Below, piece after piece: positions 1 through 12,400 of a stretch of DNA of 64,000 bases. How positions within the stretch are numbered: the first letter of the stretch is position 1; each line of letters begins with the position of its first letter. Under the pieces are notes generated by a model. That model was given only the letters and a program-made list of their open reading frames with translations, was not told where the DNA came from and did not search any database. The position numbers and the translations under genes are program-made. Origin of the DNA: Phaseolus vulgaris (lineage: Eukaryota > Streptophyta > Magnoliopsida > Fabales > Fabaceae); NCBI RefSeq assembly GCF_000499845.2, contig NC_023758.2:11443927-11507926 (forward strand). The letters run 5' to 3'.

Positions 1-492
1 AATATGCAAGTCGAGCATCGATCCAACACATTACCGAAGTACACGAGGTTCATAGAAGAGCTGGAAACAAATTTAACTCGAATGAGCATCCGCCCACACG
101 CTGGAATGCAACAAAATTAGCCACATAATAAATCAATTATACAAAAATGATCTTAAAACTTCCATTTGACAACTCTACATAATTTGCCAACTAAGGTACG
201 AGGAAAAATCTACTGCTGGCAAAGGTAAACTACACCTACACGTGGTACCTTTGCATGATAAGCTATCACTATTGTTGTCAACTATATCATCCAACCGTTG
301 TAACGGTTTCAAGATCAACAATTCAAGGCTTCAGTGCACACAAATTTCTATATTTCCCTCAATGAAATGGTTAGAACTCAAAATTTTGATATGACGAGTT
401 CTTACCAGTACTTGCCGGCAGCATATATGCAAAATTAAACTAAAAAATTGCTCTAGTTTCTAAAAAAATATTATTGCAGAATATAATGTCTT
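1..492. other. 3' flank of the EMB2004-like gene
   Basis: This is the downstream side of the minus-strand gene and probably includes its 3' UTR. I see no further open reading frame or recognisable repeat in it. Confidence 0.4.
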
Positions 493-3400
493 CTAGAGGA
501 AGATGTTGATTTCCTTTTCGGTCATCTCCAAGACATGGTCTCTTGCATCAGCCAAGGCACCCTACATGTGAAGTATATTCAGACGCATGAAAATAAAATA
601 AAATGAACGGTAGAACTGAGCAAAAATAATAGCAATACCACAATATACATCACCTGCCCAAATTTTGTAAGGAAATTACTTGCAATGTTAAGGGATGTGA
701 CAGCTACATCATCATTAGACTTCAGTGCTTGAGCAATAGCAAAAGCTCCATCGTCCTGTGAATCAGACAACATTAGAGACAATATAATTTCTTTAGGAAC
801 CAAAAAAAACAACATCCGTACCCTTATTTCATTAAATCCTAAATCTAGAGAGGTTAAAGCTTCATTAACCACTTTCAAGCTGCGAGCCAGGCTTTGTGCA
901 CCCTGCAGTAGTTGATTCATAAAATAATAACATACTCAGATTGAGTGGCGAAGGAAAAAAGAGATTAAAGGGAAAAATGATTCAAGGTACTGAAAACAAA
1001 CTTCATCTCGTAGTCCGTTCGCTCGCAAATCCAAAATTGATATTGTGGTATTATATTTTAAAGCATCTGCAATGAACTCTGCCCCTTTTGCTCCTATCTA
1101 TAAAGTTATTCTGTGTTACAAATAAAAGTTATAACAAACAATTGTCGGGTAGTTCATGGAAAAAAGTTTACCTGGCACCAACCAAGCTTAAGGGTTTTTA
1201 TGTTCCCATGAAACTTAAGGACTTCAGCCAAGGCCTTTGCTCCGTCTGGTCCAATGGGATTATAACTAAGCTCCAACTAAGAATGAGACAAAATCTGTAT
1301 TAGCGTATAGAAAAGACAATTAGACAAAGATGAGAAACTAAATAACTGATGAGGCTTACAGTGGTAATAACTAAATTATCTTTTAAAACTTGAGCAACGG
1401 CATTAACACCACCAGCACGAATGTTATTTCCACCCTGCAATATTTGCACTCAGACAAGTCATGTCCCAAGCAATAGTATTACATTACAGCCTCGATGCTT
1501 TTGTTTTTTCTTTTGTTAAATGACCAGAGCAGGGGAGTAACAAGCCATGTACAAAGAGAAAACATTAAGGAAGCAAAATAGGATCTCTTCTTACCAGATC
1601 CAATGTTGTTATTGACCGATTTTCCTTTAAAGCAGCTGCAATTTTTTCAGCTCCCTGAAAATTATACACAACCAGTTAATGAATATAATCAGAACTCACT
1701 GTCCTCTTAAAAATCTGTCTTTGCAGAACTATTAATTTTGTTGTAGCAGTTGTTACTGCGGGAAAACCAAAACATAAGTTTTCGCAGGTATTGCAATTTG
1801 GACATACACGGTGACGCATGATTATTCTGAGTTATACACATCAATTTACTATTCATATACTTGGTAGTTTATGCATCATATACGTGATATTTTGACAGAA
1901 TGGCATGCAAATTATACTGATAAGTTATGGAAAAAACAATACTTAAACATCTTAAGGATCCTAATTACTGTATGACCTCACACTGTGACACAATATCAAG
2001 ATTTATAATCTCGTGTGAAATAGGGGACAGAATACCTCATCACCAATGTCATTCATGTAAAGGTTCAACCACAACAGGCTTCTGCACTTCCTAACATACT
2101 CAGAGACATGGAATGCACCTTTAGCTGTTAACGAGTTGTTGCCTATGTCTAGAAGTGTAAGTTTCCCTTTAGAACAAATACTGCTTGTCAGTTAATTGTA
2201 TAACACTAAAGTGGAATTGTGGAAGCATAAATGACAGTCAAGATCAGACATTAGTACAAGTTAACCTTTATGTGAAGATAATCCCGCCATCAAAGATCGG
2301 ATTCCTTCATCTCCAATAGAATTTCCATGCAAATGAAGTTCCTGTCCATATATTAAAGTTCAGGGTAAATAGTTATTGTTTAAGCTGCAGCCAAATATTT
2401 TTCTAGAAGATGCAGCAACATTTTGTAATTGTGACAAGATCATAAATGTTGAAGCGTTAGCTCTCAATTTTTCCAAGATACGTTTTGGAATTTCAGATGT
2501 TCTGTATGAAAATTCATGATAACATTGTGTTCTATACAGTACATGTTTTGGTACTGGATAAGATAACTAGATCTAGTGGAAAAGGTGGGAATTCTGAAAG
2601 CTATACCAAGAACTTAAAAGAGTGAATGAAATGTTGAGCATTTCATCCAAAAGAAAACAAGAATAGTACCCTTAACGACTTGTTGCTCTCAAGTGCTTTA
2701 GCCAATGCATTAGCCCCCAAAGCACCACCATAATTGCCACTTGAATAGTGATAATGTTGGAAGAATTCACAAAAGAGGAAAAGAATAAAGTAATGAGCAT
2801 AAAGATCTACTCAAAAACAATTCCAAGGGAATTGTAACATCAAAAGCATGAAGATCATAAATTAAACTGCTACTTCTTCAAAATTTTGGGGAGAATACTT
2901 AATGTGACAATCTTACTCACTTGAGATGTATATTTCGTATACTGTTATTCTCAAGAAGTGCTCCAGCCAGACTTGAAAATCCCTGCCTCCATTTCCAAGA
3001 AAGAAATTAAAATAATATTTGGACACTCACTTCTACGCTCTTAGAATAAGCTTAGGTAAATTCCATACAGAATATTCAATCATGTTATTGTTCAGTTCAA
3101 GAACCCGCAAACTTGAATTTTTCTTCAACATTTCAGCAATAGCTTTTGCACCCTGCATAATACAGTTAGCATTTCTTAGTTCCATTTGGTAGCCATTCTA
3201 TGACAAATACGAATCACCAAGCTAACCTCATCACCCAAGTTAGCACTGTTTAACTGGAGCTTCTCAATGCTAGAGTTATTCGCCAATATGTCACATAAGC
3301 ACTGTGAAGAGTGAACAAGGATATTAAGAGTCAACAGTTAAAAACAATATTTATACATAAGTATATGACAATGAATCAATGATCAGCACTAACTGTCAAC

Positions 3401-6400
3401 AAAGTTATAGTCTTTTATCTGTTTGAGAGAGGATAGAGATGGGTTATAAACATATCTCAAACACAATTCTAATAATCATCATGGTTAGCTACGTAAGCTA
3501 TAAGCTTCTTAATCTTTACACCGTGGTTCTTTATGGCAAAAGAGAAATGAATATATACTAGGAATTACAGTTTCAGAGGGGATCTTTGCGCCATAGCTAT
3601 TCATGTCATCCTGCATATGCTTGATATAGGATTGCAGATTACACAAGCTCATACATAGCTATTCATGCCATCCTGCATATGCTTGATATAGGATTGCAGA
3701 TTACACAAGCTCACACAGTGAACAAATATGGCTATGTATGTATGTCAGTTTTATAATAATCCATTGTACTCCTCCTCTGCACTTGAATGGATACCTAACT
3801 AGCCACAAGAATGATACGCAACAGATTGAACTTATTCCAAAGGAGTTATAGTACCCTAAAACAGTTAACTAGGCTCCAATAAAATATTTGACTTGTTCTT
3901 TCTTGTATAATATTCAATATTATATTTGATTGAAAACAACCCTCATAAACGTAAGAAAAATAGCAAATACAGAGATGCTATTTATACACATCAAACTCAA
4001 TTTATTGTGCAACAGTAATAATTATGAAATTTTAGAAGGCTAACAAGGATAATTACAGGACCAGTCAATAACAAAGCCCGATGCCAACAATTTTAATGAC
4101 TTGTTTAAAGAAAAAGTAGTCTAGAATTATATAAGCAAAGGTATCGCAAGCTGTTAGCCTACCATGCCACCCCTAGATGTCCACCTTCCTTCACATTATT
4201 CGGACATAGAAATAAGAATGTAAATTGAATAGTTCATTACAAAGTTTTCATTTTTGAGATATCAGAGTTCAAAAAAATAAACTAAGACTGCACTTGATCA
4301 AAACAAAGATCGGGATTTTCATAATTGCTCCATCTTCCAGAAGCATGTAAGAAGTAGCAAGAATTTTTTTACTCTTAATAATAAGAACAAGAACAACATT
4401 AACAACAACAATAATGAAGATTATGAATTAATAAAGGAAAATAAGGACCTCTAATATAAATAAATGCATGAGCCTTTATCTAAATCGTTATAATCTATCA
4501 TGAGCATGGTATCAAAGCCTGAGTGACCAACTGGTCAATAGATGTCACCCCAATTACTAAATAAAGGTTGAACTTCATGTATGTTGGCAAGTACACTGCC
4601 ACATTTAAAAGCCCAAATGGCTCTTGTCTAACAAAAACATATGTGTATGAACATAAGTGTGTTATTGACATAAGTGTATAAACACACAACTTTCATAAAA
4701 ATCATCCTAACATATGTTTTGAGGACCTTTCAAATAATTATATAAAATAAAGGAACTGTAACAATAATGAACCCAAATCCTGAATTCAGAGAAACACTTG
4801 GGACTGACCTTGGCACCTTCATCTTCAACTAGATTTCCTGAAAGATCAAGAGTCTTCAAAGTGATGTTTGATTGAAGAACGCCATCGAAAGCCCTCAACC
4901 CAGCTGCAGTTATTCCATTTGCAGCAAAACTAACTTCCTCTGCAGTCTTTTGTAAAAAGATATATTTAGCATGTGTTCAAAGAGAGAGCACCAAAACTTT
5001 GTTATGAACTATAGATCACACAATGAGATTTTGAACCAAAACCCAACTTCCACACAGCAAATTTCTCTATAAACAAGATTTGGCTGATATAGATTATAAA
5101 GGATATACAAGCTTCTGTGCAATCTTGTACTGTATTAAATTAATAATTTATATATTTCTCAGTTAATTAAATAAATAAGGGTAATTAATAAATTATAACA
5201 TATATGATCCTGAAGCAATATAATTCTATTTGAAAATCTGGTCTATCCAATGTGTTCTCAAATCCTCTGTTGGAAATAGGAATATTTTCATAGATATGTT
5301 AGCTTCTATAATGTTTATTTTTTCCAAGTAACCTAGATAATTTATGATAGATGTATCCAGCATTATTGAAAAAGGGCCATGGCAGCACCACAACATGGCA
5401 GTGGCAAATTGGTTTTGCATAGTGGCTCATGGCAACCGCATTGGACATCATGAAGTAGTGGCTTATATGCTCTATTTCCAGGTTATACATATTGGGTCCG
5501 TCCAATAAGTTCTTTTGAAAAAGGTTGGGCCATACAACCCAACCCAAACCCAAACAACATCAAAAAATAACCAGACGCGCCTCACCTCAATCTCCTCTAG
5601 TTCACTCACCCCACGCTGCTGCAGCCTCCTCTGATTCCAGTGCAACGGCACCACAGTCCCACTCAGCATCATTGCTGTCCTGCCACCACTGTCTCACACC
5701 TCTGTCATCTTGGCATCTCCCTCTTGTTGTCATTGTCTTGCTGCTACATCCACCTTTAGTTCCACCACAAATCCTCTTTCTTTTTTCTTTATATTTCCTC
5801 TTGATCAGGCACCACCCACCCACCCTAACTTCTTTTTCTCTTCTTCTTTTCCACTCAATGCTTATTCTATGAATATCTAAAACCTTTGATCACCTATTTT
5901 TCAGCAACCCATGGAAATTGAACAAGGTAGATCAAGAACATCCAATAAAAATGACTTGGGTTGGAAACATTGTCATCTGATGGATGAATCAATCTTAGAT
6001 GCAATTTGTAATTGTTGTGGAAAAATTATGAAAGGGAGAATTACAAGAACGAAAGAACAGCAAATGGCAAGTAAGGGAAATGTTACAACTTGCACCAAGA
6101 CTTCAAAGAATGTCTGAGAAGAGCTTTGGAAATTATTTAAAATAAATAAATAAAAAGCGCCCACCTCCTCTATAAATCCTACACATAGTGCGGCTGATGA
6201 TAATAATGAGTGACGATGAAGCTGAAATTTCCATATCTAGAAATGATAAGGGGACAACAGTGGTGATAAAAAAGCGGCCAATGATATTTTTTGTAGAAAT
6301 CCAACTATTGCAATAGAGAAAAGAAAAAAGGAGAAACTAACACAAGCTAGTACCAAAGATGCATCTGACAAAAATTTAAAGGCATCAATGCATCAATATA

Positions 6401-9400
6401 TTGCCCGTTTTTTGTACCAAGTACACTTGTCACTCAACCATATAAGATTGAAGGGCTTTCAAGATATGATCGATGTTATTAATGCTTATGGGACCAAATT
6501 CGCCAACTCCTACAAATTATGAAATTAGAGTTCCACTACCCAACAAGGAGATCGATTACACTGAGAAATTATTGAAAGATCATAAAATGCAATTGAGAAA
6601 ATATAATTGTTTTATTATGTTAGATGCATGGAGTGACCAGAAGCAATAATATTTGATTAATGTTTTGGTGAACTCTCGAGTAGGAACAATGTATGTGAAA
6701 TATAATGACGCCACCAAATTTGTGAAGACAAGTGAAAAGTTATTTGAGATGCTTGATGCCCTTGTGGAGTAGATTGAAAAAGAGAATCTTGTTCCAGATA
6801 TAGCAGATAATAAAAGCAATTATGTGTTAGCTGGTAAGGTGTTGGAGGAGAAAAGACCCCATCTATATTGGACTCCTTGTGCAACCCATGCATAGATTTG
6901 ATGTTTGAAGACATTAGGAAGTTTCCTTAACTAAAAAAGAAAATTAAAGGGGAGTTAGTCTTGTTGGCTTTATCTATAGCCATTGTAGTTGAGTTTGTTG
7001 ACACAATTCACAAATAAGAGGGAATTGAGAAGGCATGTGGTTACACAATTTGCTACTACTTATTTATCATCACAAAGGTTGCATAAAAAGAAAGGAAATT
7101 TGAGAAAGTTGTTCACTTTAGATGAATGGAGCAAGAACAGGTTACCTAAGGAAGCTAAGGAGAGAGAAGCTACAAAAAATTATCTTTGCCTTCATTTTGG
7201 AATCATGTGATTTTTACTCTCAAAATCATGACTCCTTTTGTTTATGTACTTTGCCTTATGGATGTGTAAAGAAACACAGTTATGGGTTATATATATGATA
7301 CATAATAGAGAAGGCTAAGGAAACAATAATGAAGTCTTTCAATTACAATGAAACTAAATACAAGAATGTATTTACTATTATTGATAATAGATGGACATAT
7401 AAACTTCATCGCCCATTGCATGTTGTTGGTCACTTTTTGAAACCATAATTCTATTATAACAACCCAAGAATGGAATATGATTTGGAAGTTACCAATGGGT
7501 TGTATGCGTAGACAAGTGGTTTGTGCCAAATAAATATGAGCAACAAATTTTTTTTAACTTAGTTGCCCTTTATAAAAGTGGAAGTGAAATCTTTAGTGAT
7601 GATTTTGCCAAAGAATCAAGAAAGGCCACAGATCTAGATGAGACACTTCAACACTTTAATAGAAGTTATTCTAAGTGTTCTAAGTTGCGCCAAGTTATAA
7701 AGATTAAATTAAGTTACTTTCTTTGTTTTTATAGCTCAATGGTGGAAGAATTATGGTCACACAACTCCAAACTTGAACACACTAGGAATAAATATCTTAA
7801 GGTGACATGTAGCTCATCAGGATGTGAGCGCAATTGGAATGTATTTGAGCAAGTAATAATTATTGTTGATGGTTCATCATTTTTGCAGAAAGTAGGAAGA
7901 AATTGTTGGATCGAGTGCTTACCATTAGGCCAAAACTTATATTTTATAACCAAGGTGCAACTCTTTCTAGTTAAGAGAATAGTAGCCCAAGTGTCACGAT
8001 TCGATTGTGATTTGGCCCACCTAACCTCTATCACAAGACAATTGAAGCACCCTGCAACAATCTCCTTCTTAGCAATTGTCCTACTAGGAATCAAACTCTT
8101 CAATTGTAACTCAACTCACCTAGTCTACATCATGGGATAATTGTGCAACCCACAACAATATCTTCCTAAACAATTGTCCCACTAGGAATAGAACTCATGA
8201 CCCTAGCTTTAATACCAATTATTGGCTCTAATATCAAGGCACAACTCTTTCTAGTTAAGAGTGTCGCAACCCAAGCATTGCAAATCGATTGTGACTTAGG
8301 CCACCTAGACAATTGATGCACCCTGTAACAGAAACTAATTAACATTTTACTTATTCACAATTCAAAGTCATTCAAAAAAGAGGAATAGGTTTGACCATAA
8401 AAAATGACATGATTGGTAACATAAAAAATAACCAACAACTTGCTCAAAGATACAATATTAGGGATGAAATTAACCATATTGTACTAAACAATGTTGTCAA
8501 ACTCATAATTCGTAAAAGGATCGAAAAGGAGATAAAAGATCGTAACTCGACTCGTAAGAGTTACTAACATATGAAAAATAATATTCAATACATAATGTGT
8601 GCAACACCTTATCTGATGGAAGAGGACCAAGCACCCAAAAGAGCGTCTAGGACCAACCTTGCATGAAAGGCAACCAAGAGAGCGTTTAGGACCAACCTTG
8701 CATAAAGGGCACCCAAAAGAAGCGTCTAGGCCACACAAGGAGCGTCTAAGAGAGTTGACATCCAAGAAGGGTGACGTCCAAGAAGGCCCAACAAAGTGTA
8801 GCTTAGTCTTATTTGTGGTGTAAATAGCATAGCCTTATGAACCTTTGTTTAAATTCTGCAAATTAGGATTAAGGAGGAGTTAACCTAGATTAGCTACGGT
8901 TTCTAGAAGCTCTCCACTAATCTATGACGTCCACGTGCAAGTTAGAAGGCCATGTCCACCCATGTGCCATGTGCACCCATGTGCCATGTGCTCCATGTGC
9001 CTCCATGAGCTCCTTCATTTGCATGTCATTTAGATTACATTTCATTTGTATTTGGCTCTTCAAATTCCAGCCATCCAATCCTATATAAGGAGGTGTTTGG
9101 CTCTCATTTTGTAAGATTGAATAGAGTATTGTTATGCTGCCATACACTACTCCTTGCCTAGCATCTAGGTTTTAATCTTCACTTCATCCCCTTCAAAGGG
9201 GCTGGCCGAACCTCCCCAATTCCCCACTCTCATGCACCTTCAAGGCACCCATACTTCCTAGGAAGGCCTTGTTCCATCAACAACCATAAGCTTCCGCAAA
9301 TTCACCCCAATTTCCACAAAAGAGAAGAGCTCAATGCCATCATTTGGTATCATGAGCTATGGTCTTCAAGAGATAAGTATCTCTTTGTATTTTTCTTTTT

Positions 9401-12400
9401 GAGTTCTTCTTTCTCCAAGTTGTTCATCTTTATTCCAAGTTGTCTTGTTTTTTTTGTGTTTTAATATGATTTGAATGCTTGTTTATTCATTTCAATCTAT
9501 TTTCAATTTTGTGTAGGATTCTTGATATCTTTGTGTTGCTGTTTTTTATTTTTAGGTATTTGAGTCTTGCTCGAAATTTCATTTGGGTCATATGATGTTC
9601 TTGAGTCTTTTCATTTTATGAATCCATAAGTTTTGTTTAAGTCATGTGTTTCCATATTTGTCAACAAATCCTAGTAGTATTCTTCTTGATTTATTTGTTT
9701 CTTGTTTTTTTTGTTTGAATGCTTGATCTGAAATCTGCTTTGTTTTGATCCTTTGGTGCTTTTTTAATTTTAGTTTGAGTTCTTATTTGTGTGTTAGATC
9801 CACACAAATTCCATTACACTAATTCCATTGTGTTTTTGTTGGTATATCATTCAGTTTTTGATTCCAGATTTCAGAATCCCCTGTTTTCACAAATCTGTTT
9901 TGGCTGTTTTGTTTTATGAAAATTAAATACATCATAAGAAAATTCTGAGCCTCTGGATTTCACTAGATTGAGGTGTTATCAAAAGAACAAAAAAAGAATC
10001 AGTTGAAAAAAAGAAATAGAAAAAAAAAGATAAATCTTACAAAAAAAGTGTGCAATCCTGACGCTACATCTGGCGGTTTTGAGCACTAATTTTAAAAAAA
10101 AATTATTAAAATTAATTGGTGCATGCGTTTTTTGTGAAACCAACGCCAAAAGTTTGTTAAGATCTTGATTTGTTTGTGTATCAATTTTCAAAAGCAAATA
10201 CAAAAGAGCCAGCTCAGCATAAATCTTTAAAAGTCACGCATTCTGGACCACAACATTTTTCAGTGGTGCTGTTTTTGGTTTTTAAATCAAATCTAGTGCT
10301 ATTCCTTAGGTTCCTTTTGTGTGTCATCCATTATTTGAGTGCCTTTTTATTTGCTTGTCTAATTTCATTTGAACTCTTTCTAGTTGTGTCACATTTAATT
10401 CCATTTGTGTGGTACTGTGTTTTCAAATTAATTTGTTTCTTGCTTTCTTTCTTTGACCTCTAAGCTTTGTGGTGGATTAAATATCAATTGGTACTTGTTG
10501 AGTGGGAATTGACTTGAGGGGTGCATGCGTGTTATAAAAAGGAGAACACCAAGGTGGGTACAGTGGTGCGATCGACGAGTGGCAGTGAGCGCAAGAGACG
10601 GCGACCAACGACGAGAGCAAGACAATGAAGACGACGACGTTGTGGCGAGCGTGAGTGATGACAAGCTGGTTTTCTTTCTTCTTTCGATTGGGGATTTTTC
10701 ACTTTGGAGATTTCTCACTCTTGTAGAAGAGATATCACCTTTTGGGCCTTAAATTCTGACATTGGGCCTTAACTGGAGCGATCCAAGTTCCACCTAATTT
10801 GATCAAAAATGGTCACGCACGAATCACAATCCACCACTGAGCCATGCAGTGCCGCACTCCAATCTGCTCCGATCCAGATCATCAGCCGAGTCACATCGGT
10901 TGGCCCTCCAAACTTGCTGACTCGTGCGAGTATGCGAGTAAACTCACGATTTTGACAACATTGGTACTAAATGACATTGATGAGTGCACTCAGGTTAGTG
11001 GGGCAAGTAGATGATGATGTAGACAGAGAAATGAGTTTGTTTTTAATGATGATCCCACTCTTAAATGGGCAATTATTTGTGAAGCATAGATGTTGGAGAG
11101 CCAAAAAAATTTACAAGGAGAAAAGTAAGCAATAAAAGAATGCAATAATCAAGTGGTTGTATTGGTATTAGATCTTCCCATGCTATCACTAACTTGTCTC
11201 AAGGTTCATTTGGCTTCAGTTCTTTTCTTTTGCCGATTACTATTCTGTGTGAACAATACCAATTTTTCATCCAAACATCTTAGAAAAGGGAGTTTGTGCA
11301 ATTATTGACTCTTACACTGATGTTGACTATGCAAGGTTGTGACTAATAGGAGGTTCACCACTGGATATTGTGCCTTTCATGGAGGAAATTTATTTACTTG
11401 GCGGAGTAAAAGGCAGAATGTTGGGGCTCAATCTTGTACCGGAACAGAGCTTTAAGCTATGGCATGAGGTAACTATGACCTACTTTGGTTGAAAGTTATT
11501 TTAGAAGACTTGGAGATTAAACATGATGGACTTAAAAGACTCTAACATAAATGATAAGTCAGCTATCAACATTGCTCAATCCTATTGAGATGAGCGATCA
11601 AAGCACATAGATTTAAAGAAGCATTTTGTCAAGGAAATTTTTTATTCAGATTGATTTGTACTCCATATGTACCTTCACAAAGTCAACTCACAAACATTCT
11701 TACCAGAGGATTATGCAGTTCACATTTGAAAGAATGGTATGCAAATTGGGAATGGAAAAGTATTTAATTTCCAGCTTGAGCGGGTGTGTTGGAAATCAGG
11801 ATATTCAAGAGATTAGAGCTTTTGTTAATTTGTTCCAAGTAGCCTAGAGATTATAGCTAGGTTCAATAAATCTTAGGAATTACTTTTAATTGTTCTCTTG
11901 TAAATTGCTTTGCAATACTCTTGAATAAAAACAAGTCCATTCTGCTGGGTAGATAATACACTCAAGCATAATCAGAAAATATTTATTTCTCTTTTGTCAC
12001 CCTTTCATTGGAGCATATTTTACAGACCAAAAGTGGAACCTCTGTCCAAATCCATTAAGTGTGCCTTTGCAGATACTGATATTAACTGACCATCTAACCC
12101 AAAACATTCAATCATAAAAACACTTGACCTTGAAAGATTACAAGACTAAGTGATTTAGGAAGCATGATTCATTCTCAGAAAGAACAGACATCATGCCATG
12201 CCACTGTAAGTTGCATACTTTTAAATGGATTCACTGACTCGTATCTCACCTTTCAACATGTATTAGCTCTACTGACCTTTACAGATACACTCACATCAGC
12301 TTCATATAACCTGCGAACCAACTAGCTAAAGCTCACAGATGGATTTATTTAAAGTAAATGTTGAAATATTCCAACCTTAAGTACATTGACTAAGCCATGA

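Larger units (their letters stand above)
8489..10963. mobile_element. Non-autonomous hAT element with perfect 8-bp target duplication
   Basis: Both ends begin, as inverted repeats, with CAATGTTGTCAAA (left from 8489, right reading inward from 10963), and the similarity continues imperfectly. The flanks are identical 8-bp direct repeats gtactaaa (8481-8488 and 10964-10971), as expected for hAT transposition. No transposase is encoded. The element sits in the C-terminal coding part of an older hAT transposase relic, and the host reading frame continues on both sides of it. Its terminal parts (about 125 bp left and about 450 bp right, the latter GC-richer) flank retroelement DNA at 8614 onward. 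Confidence 0.82.
5911..11110 (+). pseudogene. Dead hAT-family (DUF659-type) transposase, split by a later insertion
   Basis: Similarity runs along the plus strand with many stops and frameshifts. 5911-6117 encodes a BED-finger-like start with a C-x2-C pair (CNCCGK). About 6530-6900 encodes the DUF659 core, including a Leu-Asp-Ala-Trp-Ser segment, a D-x-K-S-N-Y-V motif and a HLYWTPCATHA segment. About 7390-7460 and 7735-7920 encode the C-terminal hAT dimerisation region (the SSGCERNWNVFEQ motif at 7818-7856 is clear). The frame continues near 8380-8488, is interrupted by the element at 8489-10963, and resumes at 10964-11110. It lies in intron 4 in the orientation opposite to the host gene. It is non-functional. 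Its own terminal repeats and target duplication were not identified. Confidence 0.72.

Noticed and set aside
5525..5872. 115-codon frame rich in Ser, His and Leu
   Set aside because: Low-complexity pyrimidine-rich DNA upstream of the hAT relic; the opposite strand is equally open and no domain is visible.
10525..10752. 75-codon frame in the right part of the non-autonomous hAT
   Set aside because: GC-rich subterminal transposon DNA; the frame is open on both strands and no similarity was recognised.
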